Positions 56,526 through 64,000 of a stretch of 64,000 nt of DNA are shown here, piece after piece. The stretch spans positions 1,178,001 to 1,242,000 of the forward strand of contig NZ_CP082922.1 of NCBI RefSeq assembly GCF_019931675.1, given 5' to 3'. Position 1 is the first letter of the stretch. Every line of letters begins with the position of its first letter. Made by a program: the position numbers and the translations under genes. Below the pieces are notes generated by a model. That model saw nothing but the letters and a program-made list of their open reading frames with translations, had not been told where the DNA came from and searched no databases. The stretch is from Nocardioides rotundus (GTDB lineage Bacteria; Actinomycetota; Actinomycetes; Propionibacteriales; Nocardioidaceae).

Positions 56526-56858
56526 TCAGGGCAGGTTGCCCTGCGGGTAGGGGTCGTCCTGCCGTGCGGTGCTGTCCGGGTGCAGCTCGTCGACCCGGCT
56601 CTCGTCCGGGCCGCTGTTGCTGGAGACCTTGTCCCGCGCGCTCGCGGCCAGGCCGGTGGCGGCGCCGGAGACCTTGTCGGCCACGACGGGGCCGCGCTCC
56701 TTCGCGGTGTCGGACACGGTCGCAGCGGCCTGCTGCACCCGCGGGTTCTCCTTCACCGACTGGAAGGTGCTCCGGATCTCCTCATAGCGTCCACGTCCGG
56801 CCTTGGCGCCCAGCACGTACCCGGCACCGAAGGCGGCCAGCAGCGTCAGCTTGCTCAT
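56526..56858 (-). CDS. YtxH-like small membrane-associated protein
   Basis: The product is 110 aa from ATG 56858, with AAGGAGGAACGC as a strong ribosome site. The N-terminal hydrophobic segment LTLLAAFGAGYVLGAKAGRGRYEEI is typical of YtxH-like or general stress membrane proteins. The rest is a hydrophilic amphipathic helix region with Ala and Lys/Glu. Function is not known. It converges with dgt (7 nt between stops) and diverges from dnaG. Confidence 0.72.
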   Translation of the reverse strand: MSKLTLLAAFGAGYVLGAKAGRGRYEEIRSTFQSVKENPRVQQAAATVSDTAKERGPVVADKVSGAATGLAASARDKVSSNSGPDESRVDELHPDSTARQDDPYPQGNLP

Positions 56859-56957
56859 GCGTTCCTCCTTGTTGCTCGAACCCCCCACCCTGCCAACCGG
56901 GTGGCGCTCGCGGTGCACCCCACCGGGTGAGTCGGTGCCCGCCCGTAGACTCTCGAC

Positions 56958-58853
56958 GTGGCCGGCCGGATTCGCGAGGAGAGCATCGCCGAGGTGCGCG
57001 AGAAGGCGCGCATCGACGACGTGGTCTCCGCCTACGTCAGCCTGCGCAACGCCGGCGGCGGCTCGCTGAAGGGGCTCTGCCCCTTCCACGACGAGAAGAG
57101 CCCGTCCTTCCACGTCACGCCGAGCCGCGGCTTCTACCACTGCTTCGGCTGCCAGGCCGGCGGCGACGTCATCACCTTCCTGATGGAGCACGACGGGCTG
57201 AGCTTCACCGAGGCGGTCGAGTCGCTCGCGGAGAAGTACGCCGTCGTCCTCGAGCGGGTCGACGGCGACGAGCCGGCCCGCCCCTCCGGCCCTCCGCGGG
57301 CTCGGCTGGTCGAGGCCAACCGGCTGGCGCAGATCTTCTACGCCGAGCAGCTCGCGACGCCCGAGGCGGTCCAGGCCCGGCGTTACCTCGCCGAGCGGGA
57401 CTTCACCGCCGACCACGCCGAGCAGTTCGGCCTCGGCTTCGCCCCGCGCGACGGCGAGGCGCTGGTGCGGCACCTGCGGTCCAAGGGGATCAAGGACGAG
57501 GAGGCCATCGCCGCCGGGCTGGTGGCGACCGGCCGGTCCACCTACGACCGCTTCCGCGGCCGACTGCTCTGGCCCATCCGGGATGCGTCGGCCGACACCA
57601 TCGGCTTCGGCGCGCGCCGGATCTTCGACGACGACCGGATCGAGGCGAAGTTCCTCAACACCCCCGAGACGCCGCTGTACAAGAAGTCCACGGTCCTCTA
57701 CGGCATCGACCTGGCCCGCCGGGAGATCGCCAAGGCGTCCCAGGCGGTGGTGGTCGAGGGCTACACCGACGTGATGGCCGCCCACCTGTCCGGCGTCCCC
57801 ACTGCGGTCGCCACCTGCGGCACCGCGTTCGGCGACGACCACGCGCGCGTCCTGCGGCGCTTCCTGCACGACCACGAGGAGTTCCGCGGCGAGGTCATCT
57901 TCACCTTCGACGGCGACGAGGCGGGGCAGAAGGCCGCGCTTCGCGCGTTCGGCGGCGACCAGAACTTCGTCTCCCAGACCTACGTCGCGGTCGAGCCGAA
58001 CGGGATGGACCCCTGCGACCTGCGGCTGAAGGAGGGCGACGCCGCGGTGCGCGAGCTGGTCGCCCGGCGGATCCCGCTCTACCGCTTCGTGCTCGGCAAC
58101 GTCGTCGGCAAGTACGACCTCGACCGTGCCGACGGGCGGGTGGACGCGGTGCGCGAGGGCGCCCGGCTGGTCTCCTCGATCCGCGACCGCTCGAAGGTCG
58201 ACGCGTTCGCCCGCGAGCTGGCCGGGATGGTCGGGGTGGATGTGGAGCAGGCGCGCGGGGAGGTCCGTCGCGCCCAGCAGCGCGGCCCCGAGCAGGCCCG
58301 CACCGCGCAGCGGCCGGCGCGTCGCGGTCAGGCCGAGGAGACGCCCGCGCCCGCGCCGGCCCGGCAGCTGCCGGACCTGCGCGACCCCCGCTTCCACCTG
58401 GAGCGCGAGACCCTCAAGCTGGTCGTCCAGCAGCCGGCGTACGTCGCCCGCGCGGTCGCCGAGATCGGCGCCGGCGACTTCACCCATCCCACCTACCGCG
58501 CGGTGTGGGAGGTGATCGCCACGTCCGGCGGACCCTCCGTCGGTGCCTCCGACCCGACCTGGACCGCGCGGCTGCGCGACGCCGCGCCGCACCCCGAGGT
58601 CGCGGCGGCGATCAGCGCGATCACCGTGGAGCCGCTGATGACCAGCAAGGAGCTGAACGCGTCCTACGTCACCGCGAACGTCTGCCGCCTGCGCGAGCTG
58701 ACCGCGCAGCGGCGGATCGCGGAGGTGAAGTCGCGGCTGCAGCGGACGAACCCGGTCAATGAGGCCACGACGTACAACCGGATGTTCGGCGAGCTGGTCG
58801 CGCTCGAGCGGCACCGGCGCGAGCTGCGCGACATCGCGGTGGGCGCCCAGTGA
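56958..58853 (+). CDS. dnaG: DNA primase DnaG
   Basis: DnaG makes RNA primers at the replication fork. The 631-aa product has a CHC2 zinc finger (Cys41, His44, Cys62, Cys65 in CPFHDEKSPSF and HCFGC), a TOPRIM catalytic core (VVVEGYTDVMAAHLSG, FTFDGDEAGQKAA), and a C-terminal DnaB-binding helical domain from ~residue 460. The linker before it is Ala/Pro/Arg-rich. GTG 56958 is six nt after TAGACT: leaderless. Its stop overlaps the next gene (GTGA). Confidence 0.97.
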   Translation: MAGRIREESIAEVREKARIDDVVSAYVSLRNAGGGSLKGLCPFHDEKSPSFHVTPSRGFYHCFGCQAGGDVITFLMEHDGLSFTEAVESLAEKYAVVLERVDGDEPARPSGPPRARLVEANRLAQIFYAEQLATPEAVQARRYLAERDFTADHAEQFGLGFAPRDGEALVRHLRSKGIKDEEAIAAGLVATGRSTYDRFRGRLLWPIRDASADTIGFGARRIFDDDRIEAKFLNTPETPLYKKSTVLYGIDLARREIAKASQAVVVEGYTDVMAAHLSGVPTAVATCGTAFGDDHARVLRRFLHDHEEFRGEVIFTFDGDEAGQKAALRAFGGDQNFVSQTYVAVEPNGMDPCDLRLKEGDAAVRELVARRIPLYRFVLGNVVGKYDLDRADGRVDAVREGARLVSSIRDRSKVDAFARELAGMVGVDVEQARGEVRRAQQRGPEQARTAQRPARRGQAEETPAPAPARQLPDLRDPRFHLERETLKLVVQQPAYVARAVAEIGAGDFTHPTYRAVWEVIATSGGPSVGASDPTWTARLRDAAPHPEVAAAISAITVEPLMTSKELNASYVTANVCRLRELTAQRRIAEVKSRLQRTNPVNEATTYNRMFGELVALERHRRELRDIAVGAQ

Positions 58854-59341
58854 GGCGCCGGGAGAAGGCGCCCCGGCTGGGCACGGGGGAGAAGGTGCTC
58901 GCCTGGGTCGACGCCGAGGACGGGCGGACGCTGGCCGGGACGCGCGACGCGCTGCACCTGCTGCCCGAGGAGCAGCGCATCCCCTGGGAGCAGGTGCAGG
59001 CCGCCGAGTGGGACCGCGACACCTCCACGCTCACCGTCTCCGAGGTCGGGGAGTGGGGCCGCCCGCGGCCCGAGCACAGCTTCACCCTGGACGCGCCCGG
59101 CCGGCTGCTGGAGCTGGTGCGCGAGCGGGTCACCGCCAGCGTCGTGCTGCAGCGCGAGGCGCCGGTGCGGGGGCGCCGGGGCGTGCGGGTGATCGCCCGC
59201 CGGGCGCCGGCGGGGGACCGCGCGCTGCGCTGGATCTACGAGTACGACGACGGCCTGGACCCCGACGACCCCGCCGTACGCGACACCCTCCGGGCGCTGC
59301 TGGCACGGGCGCACGAGGAGGTCGGCGGCGACCTGGTCTGA
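58850..59341 (+). CDS. Conserved actinobacterial hypothetical protein downstream of dnaG
   Basis: The 163-aa soluble product begins with a basic RRREKAPRLG segment and contains EKVLAWVDAEDGRTLAGTRDALHLL, IPWEQVQAAEWDRDTSTLTV and a C-terminal acidic helix. It has no recognised catalytic motif and looks like a PH-like small beta fold, as in many proteins next to dnaG in actinobacteria. The GTG overlaps the dnaG stop, so it is translationally coupled. I do not know its role. Confidence 0.75.
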   Translation: MRRREKAPRLGTGEKVLAWVDAEDGRTLAGTRDALHLLPEEQRIPWEQVQAAEWDRDTSTLTVSEVGEWGRPRPEHSFTLDAPGRLLELVRERVTASVVLQREAPVRGRRGVRVIARRAPAGDRALRWIYEYDDGLDPDDPAVRDTLRALLARAHEEVGGDLV

Positions 59342-59400
59342 GCCGGGGTGGCGGATTCGCGTCCGCCCCTCGGCGCTTGCTAATCTGTGCGGGCTGTCAG

Positions 59401-59473
59401 TCCCCTGTAGCTCAACTGGCAGAGCATTCGGCTGTTAACCGGAGGGTTGCTGGTTCGAGTCCAGCCGGGGGAG
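59401..59473 (+). tRNA. tRNA-Asn (GTT anticodon)
   Basis: The acceptor stem TCCCCTG (59401-59407) pairs with CGGGGGA (59466-59472), with discriminator G59473. The anticodon loop CTGTTAA carries GTT at 59434-59436. The T-arm is GCTGG-TTCGAGT-CCAGC. CCA is not encoded. A -10-like TAATCT lies at 59381-59386. A terminator hairpin follows. Confidence 0.97.
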
Positions 59474-59481
59474 CAGATCGA

Positions 59482-59511
59482 AGCCCCGTCCGAGGTTCCT
59501 CGGGCGGGGCT
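59482..59511 (+). terminator. Terminator after tRNA-Asn
   Basis: The arms 59482-59495 (AGCCCCGTCCGAGG) and 59498-59511 pair over 14 bp with one G-T pair, followed by TTCG. The loop is only 2 nt if fully paired, so the last pair probably opens. Confidence 0.8.
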
Positions 59512-59537
59512 TTCGTCATTGCCGGCCCTGGGCCCGG

Positions 59538-59581
59538 ACGTCATACGTTCCGGGGAACCGCTTCCCCGGTTCGTATGACGT
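59538..59581. repeat. 44-bp palindromic element, copy 3
   Basis: The same 10-bp arms as copies 1 and 2 (59538-59547 and 59572-59581) enclose a second perfect inner palindrome, CCGGGGAA and TTCCCCGG around CCGC. This gives a near-continuous 20-bp stem. It lies between the convergent tRNA-Asn and PIG-L genes. Confidence 0.85.
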
Positions 59582-59600
59582 CCCGGCGGGGCCGGCGCGC

Positions 59601-60335
59601 TCATTCGCCCCAGCCCATCGGGAACACCTCGAAGGACGCCGCGAGGGGTACGCCGAGCCGCCGGCCCTCCTGCCGCGCCATGCTCTCCAGCCACTCCTCA
59701 GGATCCCAGTCCTGCCAGCCGAGGCCCTCGATGTAGGCACGGTGCGCGACCAGCGAGGCGACCCCGGCGTCGAAGGAGTCCGTGATGTCCACGCCGTGGG
59801 TGGCCTCCGGCGAGCCGCCCGCCCAGACCTCGCGGACGCCGCCCCAGGTCTCCAGGCCCTCGGTGAGCTGCTCGGGGAAGATCCACCGGTTCCCGGCGTC
59901 GCGTACGGCGTCCACGGTGGCCCGCCCGACCGCGATGTGGTCGGCCTGGTTGAGGTTCCGCCCGCCGTAGGTCTCGCGGAAGTTGCCGGTGATCACGATG
60001 TCGGGGCGGTGCCGGCGCACCTCCGCGGCGATCAGCCGACGCAGGGGGACGCCGTACTCCAGGATCCCGTCCGGCTGCCGCAGGAAGTCGCAGGTCTCGA
60101 CGCCGACCGCGGCGCACGCCTCGAGCTGCTCCTGCTCGCGCAGCGGACGGCAGGTCTCCGGCTCCATCCCGTCGATCCCCGCCTCGCCGGAGGTGACCAT
60201 GCAGTAGACGACCGTCTTGCCCTGACCGTTCCAGCGGGCGACGGCGGCGCCGGCGCCGTACTCCATGTCGTCGGGGTGGGCGACCACCGCCAGCGCCCGG
60301 TCCCAGTCCTCGCGCAGATGCTCCAGCTCGGCCAT
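59601..60335 (-). CDS. PIG-L family deacetylase
   Basis: PIG-L enzymes are zinc amidases that deacetylate N-acetylglucosaminyl compounds. The 244-aa product has the AHPDDMEYGAGA motif (His/Asp metal ligands, residues 18-29) and a later NQADHIAVG His. MshB and Mca of mycothiol metabolism belong here, but motif details do not settle which branch this is. ATG 60335 follows a minus-strand CATGCT with six nt between, so it may be leaderless. It sits next to the gluconate genes with no clear link. Confidence 0.88.
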   Translation of the reverse strand: MAELEHLREDWDRALAVVAHPDDMEYGAGAAVARWNGQGKTVVYCMVTSGEAGIDGMEPETCRPLREQEQLEACAAVGVETCDFLRQPDGILEYGVPLRRLIAAEVRRHRPDIVITGNFRETYGGRNLNQADHIAVGRATVDAVRDAGNRWIFPEQLTEGLETWGGVREVWAGGSPEATHGVDITDSFDAGVASLVAHRAYIEGLGWQDWDPEEWLESMARQEGRRLGVPLAASFEVFPMGWGE

Positions 60336-60424
60336 GCCCCGAGCATGCCAGGGCGCACACGCATGCGGGACCCGGATACTCGCGCCTCCCGGCGTCCACG
60401 CGGCCGTTGTGAGACATTCTGCGA

Positions 60425-61807
60425 ATGGAACCCATCGCCCCCGTCTACGGGACGGCCACCCTGCTGCTGATCGCGGCCGCGGCCATCGCCGTACTGCTGT
60501 TCCTCATCATGAAGGTGCGCCTGCACGCCTTCATCGCCCTGGTCCTGGTCAGCCTGATCACCGCCGTCGTGGCGGGGATCCCGCTGGTCGACGTGCCCAC
60601 CGCGCTGCTCACCGGCTTCGGCACCACGCTGGGCAGCGTCGCGCTGCTCGTCGGCTTCGGCGTCATGCTCGGCCGGCTGCTGGAGGTGACCGGCGGCGCG
60701 CAGGTGCTGGCCGACACCCTGATCAACCGGTTCGGGGAGAAGCGCGCGCCGCTGGCACTGGGCATCGCCGCGCTCATCTTCGGCTTCCCGATCTTCTTCG
60801 ACGCCGGCCTGGTCGTCTTCCTGCCGATCATCCTCAGCGTGGCCCGCCGGTTCGGCGGCTCGGTGCTCTACTACGCGCTCCCGGCCGCGGGTGCCTTCGC
60901 CGCGATGCACGCCCTCGTGCCGCCGCACCCCGGCCCGGTGGCCGCGGGCGCGGCCCTGTCCGGCGACATCGGGCTGATCCTGCTGGTGGGCCTGCCGATC
61001 GCGGTGATCTCGTGGTACGTCGGCTCCTACCTGGTCTCCCGCTGGCTCGGGGCCCGCTTCGACGTCGACCTCCCCGAGCTGCTGCTGGGCGAGGAGAACG
61101 GTGGGGAGAACGGCAGCGGGCGCGCCCCGGCCTTCGGCACCGTCGTGGGGCTGCTGCTCATCCCGCTCGTGCTGATCTCGCTCAACACCGTCCTGACCAC
61201 GCTGGTCACCGCGGGCACCATCCCCGAGGGGACCGGCTGGGTGGAGGCCCTCCAGCTGGTCGGCCAGACGCCGGTCGCGCTGCTGATCGCGCTGCTCACG
61301 GCGATCATCCTGCTGCGCAGCCAACTGGGGTCGATGGCGCGCACCAGCGACATCCTGGACAAGGCGCTCGGGCCGATCTGCTCGATCATCCTGATCACCG
61401 GCGCGGGCGGAATGTTCGGCTTCGTGCTGCGCACCAGCGGCATCGGCGAGGCCCTGACCTCCTCGCTGGGAGGCCTCGGCATCCCGCTGCTGCTCCAGGC
61501 GTTCCTGGTCGCGACGCTGTTGCGCGTGGCCCAGGGCTCGGCGACGGTGTCGCTGACCACGACCGCCGGCCTGATGGCCCCCGCGGTCGCCGCCGCCGAC
61601 GTCAGCTCGTTCGGCATCGCGCTGCTCGTCGTGGCGATCGCCGCGGGCGCGACCGTGCTCTCCCACGTGAACGACTCGGGCTTCTGGCTGGTGAGCCGCT
61701 TCTTCGGGATGGACGAGAAGACCACGCTGCGCACCTGGACGGTGATGGAGACGACCCTCGGCCTCACCGCGTTCGCCTGCGCGGCGGCCCTGTGGGTCTT
61801 CGCGTGA
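60425..61807 (+). CDS. gntP: GntP family gluconate permease
   Basis: The 460-aa GntP-type importer has about 12 or more hydrophobic helices, with GFGVMLGRLLEVTGGAQ, FGFPIFFDAGLVVFLPI and ALVPPHPGPVAAGA, all typical. The C-terminal half has RVAQGSATVSLTTTAG and HVNDSGFWLVSRFFGM. A gluconokinase and GntR regulator next to it support gluconate as substrate. ATG 60425 lies six nt after GACATT (60413-60418). It converges with gntR with 2 nt between stops. Confidence 0.93.
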   Translation: MEPIAPVYGTATLLLIAAAAIAVLLFLIMKVRLHAFIALVLVSLITAVVAGIPLVDVPTALLTGFGTTLGSVALLVGFGVMLGRLLEVTGGAQVLADTLINRFGEKRAPLALGIAALIFGFPIFFDAGLVVFLPIILSVARRFGGSVLYYALPAAGAFAAMHALVPPHPGPVAAGAALSGDIGLILLVGLPIAVISWYVGSYLVSRWLGARFDVDLPELLLGEENGGENGSGRAPAFGTVVGLLLIPLVLISLNTVLTTLVTAGTIPEGTGWVEALQLVGQTPVALLIALLTAIILLRSQLGSMARTSDILDKALGPICSIILITGAGGMFGFVLRTSGIGEALTSSLGGLGIPLLLQAFLVATLLRVAQGSATVSLTTTAGLMAPAVAAADVSSFGIALLVVAIAAGATVLSHVNDSGFWLVSRFFGMDEKTTLRTWTVMETTLGLTAFACAAALWVFA

Positions 61808-61809
61808 CG

Positions 61810-62502
61810 TCAGTCGACCAGCTCGTCGAGCTCGCCGGCGACCTCCAGGCAGATCGCGGTCATCGCGCGGCGGGCGCCCGGGCCGTCGCTGCCCGCCACG
61901 GCACGGGCGACGGCGACATGGTGGGCGCGAGCCTCCGACTTCGGCTCCGGCGGCATCAGGTCCAGCTCGGTGCGGGCCCGCAGCACGGCCTCCACCACGT
62001 CGGTGAGGGCGCTGAACATCGGGTTCCCGGAGGCCAGCAGCAGCAGCTGGTGGAAGCGGACGTCGTGCTCGAGGAAGCGGCGCAGGTCGCCGGCCGCCCC
62101 GGTGCGCTCGAGCGCCTCGGACAGCCGCAGCACCTCCGTGCGCACCTCCGCGCTGGCGCGGGCGGCGGCCATCTCGGCGGCCGCAGGCTCGATGGCGGCG
62201 CGCAGCTGGGAGAGCTCGTGCAAATGGGCGACCCGGCCCGGCCCGGCGAGGCGCCAGCGGATCACGTCGGAGTTGTAGACGTCCCACTCCTGGTGCGGCC
62301 GCGCGGTGATGCCGGTGCGGCGCCGGCTGTCGACCAGGTGCATGGAGACGAGGACCTGGATCACCTCGCGGGCGACGGTGCGGGACACGTCGTACTCCGC
62401 CCCGACCCACTCCAGGGTGATGCTCTCGCCCTCGCGGAGCTCACCCGAGACCACCCGCGGGCCGAGGTCGGCCAGCACGTCGTGGTGCAGAGTGGTCGCC
62501 AT
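61810..62502 (-). CDS. gntR: GntR-family (FadR subfamily) regulator, probable gluconate repressor
   Basis: The 230-aa product has an N-terminal winged helix (LREGESITLEWVGAEYDVSRTVAREVIQ) and a C-terminal FCD ligand domain (LRAAIEPAAAEMAAARAS, LEHDVRFHQLLLLASGNPMF). The FCD metal-type His residues are visible. ATG 62502 is seven nt after minus-strand TAGCCT (62515-62510): leaderless, so the longer upstream extension is rejected. Only 32 bp separate it from divergent gntK, so one operator could serve both. The ligand is inferred as gluconate or its phosphate. Confidence 0.88.
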   Translation of the reverse strand: MATTLHHDVLADLGPRVVSGELREGESITLEWVGAEYDVSRTVAREVIQVLVSMHLVDSRRRTGITARPHQEWDVYNSDVIRWRLAGPGRVAHLHELSQLRAAIEPAAAEMAAARASAEVRTEVLRLSEALERTGAAGDLRRFLEHDVRFHQLLLLASGNPMFSALTDVVEAVLRARTELDLMPPEPKSEARAHHVAVARAVAGSDGPGARRAMTAICLEVAGELDELVD

Positions 62503-62534
62503 GACGGTCAGGCTAGCGTCGAGGAGGGGTCCAG

Positions 62535-63068
62535 ATGACGCGTGACGAGCCGAACCCTTCTTTGGTCGTGATGGGGGTGTCGGGCACGGGCAAGACGACG
62601 GTCGGCCGGGCATTGGCGGCGTGGGCGGAGGCGCCGTACGTCGAAGGGGACGACCACCACCCGCAGTCGAACATCGACAAGATGGCCGCCGGGATCCCGC
62701 TGACCGACGAGGACCGCTGGCCCTGGCTCACCGAGCTGGGCGGTCTGGTCGCCGCCGCGGCGCCCGACCCGATGGTCCTGACCTGCTCGGCGCTGAAGCG
62801 CGCCTACCGCGACCTGCTGCGCGAGACCGCGGGGGAGCAGCGGCTGTTCTTCGTGCACCTCGCCGGGACCCGCGAGGTGCTGATGTCGCGGATGACCCAC
62901 CGCCGGGGCCACTTCATGCCGCCCAGCCTGCTGGACTCCCAGCTCGCGACCCTCGAGCCGCTGCAGCCCGACGAGTGGGGCGTGACGGTGGACGTCGCCC
63001 CGCCGCTGGCGCAGGTCGTCGCGGTCGCCGAGCAGGCTGTCCGGCTCGCGCTCGAGGGCACGTCGTAG
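62535..63068 (+). CDS. gntK: Gluconokinase GntK
   Basis: GntK phosphorylates gluconate to 6-phosphogluconate for the pentose-phosphate pathway. The 177-aa P-loop kinase has MGVSGTGKTTVGRAL (P-loop residues 14-22), EGDDHHPQSNIDKM, LTCSALKRAYRDLLR and HFMPPSLLDSQLATLE, all diagnostic. GAGGAGGGG precedes the ATG. It reads away from gntR. A tRNA gene starts 14 nt after the stop. Confidence 0.95.
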   Translation: MTRDEPNPSLVVMGVSGTGKTTVGRALAAWAEAPYVEGDDHHPQSNIDKMAAGIPLTDEDRWPWLTELGGLVAAAAPDPMVLTCSALKRAYRDLLRETAGEQRLFFVHLAGTREVLMSRMTHRRGHFMPPSLLDSQLATLEPLQPDEWGVTVDVAPPLAQVVAVAEQAVRLALEGTS

Positions 63069-63082
63069 GCTCAGCCGCGCCA

Positions 63083-63156
63083 GGGGCGGTAGCTCAGCCG
63101 GTCAGAGCAGAGGACTCATAATCCTTGGGTCGTGGGTTCGAGCCCCACCCGCCCCA
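63083..63156 (+). tRNA. tRNA with CAT anticodon (elongator Met or Ile2)
   Basis: The acceptor stem GGGGCGG (63083-63089) pairs with CCGCCCC (63149-63155), discriminator A63156. The anticodon CAT is at 63117-63119 in loop CTCATAA. The T-arm is GTGGG-TTCGAGC-CCCAC. CCA is not encoded. The sequence could be tRNA-Met or tRNA-Ile2, whose C34 is changed to lysidine; the loop and variable region GGGTCG do not decide it. A TAGGCT at 63066-63071 may be its -10. Confidence 0.95.
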
Positions 63157-63162
63157 CTCACG

Positions 63163-63765
63163 TCACTCACTCGGGCTCGCGGGCTGTTCGCGGAACGTCT
63201 CGGCGAGCTCGCTCAACCTCGCGACGTACGCCGGCCAGTCGTACCCGTCCGGCACGTTGTCGCCCGGCCGCCGCCACCCGACACTGCCGTCGACCTGCTC
63301 GCGCAGGATGTCGGCCTGGCCGTTGTGCTGGGAGAGGTCGTTGAAGTTGTGCACCAGGATCCCGTGCAGGGTGACCTCCTTGCCGCCCCAGTGCTGCACG
63401 TGGCCGACGGTGTCGAGGTCGAGCAGCTCGACGGTCTGCTCGCAGTGAGCGATCACCCGGCGATAGAGGTCGATGATGCCGGCGGTGGTCTCGTCGGCGG
63501 TGGCGTACCAGTCGGCCTGCGGATCGGTCTCGAAGGCCTTCTCGGTGACCAACTCCTCAGCGTGGGGGAACGGTCGTCCGAAGGTGGCGCCGAGGTAGAC
63601 CGCCTCCACGTTGAGGACGTGCTTGATGATGCCGATCAGGTTGGTTCCGGTCGGCGTGCGGGGGCGCCGGGTCTCGTACTCGGAGAGGTCCTCGACCTTG
63701 GAGATCAGCGCGTCCCGGCGCTCCTTGTAGTACCGCTGCCAGATGGCCTTCTGGTCGCTGGGCAT
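63163..63765 (-). CDS. DinB-family (DUF664-like) protein
   Basis: The 200-aa product is a four-helix DinB-like protein with conserved His in IIKHVLNVEAVYLG and LHGILVHNFNDLSQHNGQADILR, which form the metal triad. In actinobacteria members include mycothiol-dependent enzymes, but no specific activity can be assigned here. ATG 63765 lies six nt after minus-strand TAGGGT (63777-63772), so the mRNA is likely leaderless. Confidence 0.8.
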   Translation of the reverse strand: MPSDQKAIWQRYYKERRDALISKVEDLSEYETRRPRTPTGTNLIGIIKHVLNVEAVYLGATFGRPFPHAEELVTEKAFETDPQADWYATADETTAGIIDLYRRVIAHCEQTVELLDLDTVGHVQHWGGKEVTLHGILVHNFNDLSQHNGQADILREQVDGSVGWRRPGDNVPDGYDWPAYVARLSELAETFREQPASPSE

Positions 63766-63874
63766 GCTCCGACCCTAGACCCGTGCGCAGGCAGCGGGTG
63801 AAGAATCGACCACGACCGGGGGTAGTGCACCCGGTCGGCCGCGGAGCAGGTGCATTTCTGCACACGGGCCCGTG

Positions 63875-64000
63875 GTCTCGACAGGCTCGACCAACGATGG
63901 GGGGGGTCTCGACAGGCTCGACCAACGATGGGGGGTCTCGACAGGCTCGACCAACGATGGGGGGTCTCGACAGGCTCGACCAACGATGGGGGGTCTCGAC
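63875..64000. repeat. 29-bp tandem repeat running off the window end
   Basis: Copies starting GTCTCGACAGGCTCGACC lie at 63875, 63906, 63935, 63964 and (partial) 63993. The spacing is 31 bp once, then 29 bp each time. Each unit is followed by AACGATGG and a G-run. There is no unique spacer between copies. Similar GTCTCGACAGGCTCGAC repeats are known to me as common dispersed intergenic repeats in actinobacteria. The region 63781-63872 before it has no convincing gene. Confidence 0.9.

Noticed and set aside
63875..64000. Possible CRISPR array
   Set aside because: The copies are contiguous with only G-run differences and have no unique spacers. No cas genes are in the window.

Overview
This is 64 kb of very GC-rich actinobacterial chromosome. 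Several things point to Actinomycetota: the murC-ftsQ-ftsZ-pgeF-yggS-sepF-divIVA cell-division cluster, a PriA-type hisA, a DksA/TraR protein with a lysine-rich tail, the large LeuA form, two septum-formation lipoproteins, and many genes whose start codon lies 6-7 nt after a TANNNT -10 box (leaderless mRNAs). Gene order and the intergenic repeat types resemble Nocardioides and its relatives. That family-level placement is my inference from memory, not a computed result. There is no prophage, no rRNA and no CRISPR array. The content is mostly core genome, with a small accessory patch around 43.4-46.4 kb.

Layout. 0-6.4 kb: division and envelope genes (murC fragment, ftsQ, ftsZ, pgeF, yggS, sepF, divIVA), with no yggT/sepG between sepF and divIVA. 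6.5-9.2 kb: histone-H1-like DksA/TraR protein, lspA and rluD. 9.2-17.3 kb: DUF2332 protein, dnaE, a membrane protein, a DUF3352 protein, and ybaK plus a Lon-N-domain protein on the minus strand. 17.4-22.8 kb: hisDCBH and hisA-hisF. 22.9-26.6 kb: Tat-exported phosphoesterase and a polar amino-acid ABC importer. 26.7-28.8 kb (minus): DUF3097, an acidic small protein and a metallo-beta-lactamase-fold enzyme. 28.9-31.9 kb: CIRCE-hrcA-dnaJ-rsmE. 31.9-37 kb: GerMN lipoprotein, HIT, phoH, ybeY, a cytidine-deaminase-like protein, a siderophore-interacting protein and era. 37-39.8 kb: septum-formation lipoproteins, a flavodoxin and a small lipoprotein. 39.8-41.7 kb: leu leader peptide, attenuator and leuA. 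41.8-46.3 kb: hydrolase, recO, GNAT, uppS and an AbiEi/DUF559-like gene. The last two intergenic areas carry arrays of a 21-bp repeat. 46.4-49.6 kb (minus): znuA-znuC-znuB-zur behind two Zur boxes, with a monooxygenase-like gene diverging. 50-54.4 kb: glyS, lipoprotein, dus and a peptidoglycan-hydrolase-like protein. 54.5-55.2 kb: vapBC. 55.2-59.3 kb: dgt, a YtxH-like protein, dnaG and a companion gene. 59.4-64 kb: tRNA-Asn, PIG-L deacetylase, a gluconate cluster (gntP, gntR, gntK), a tRNA with CAU anticodon, a DinB-like protein, and a 29-bp tandem repeat that runs off the end.

How the parts work together. The first block builds septal peptidoglycan and the Z-ring. HrcA represses its own operon through CIRCE. 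Zur senses the zinc imported by the ZnuABC genes it is transcribed with. The leader peptide, rich in leucine codons, probably attenuates leuA. GntR probably controls gluconate uptake and phosphorylation.

The least explained material is non-coding. It comprises a 17-bp inverted repeat between ftsQ and ftsZ, a 44-bp palindrome family found only in convergent intergenic regions, and 21-bp tandem arrays that bracket the AbiEi/DUF559-like gene in opposite orientations.
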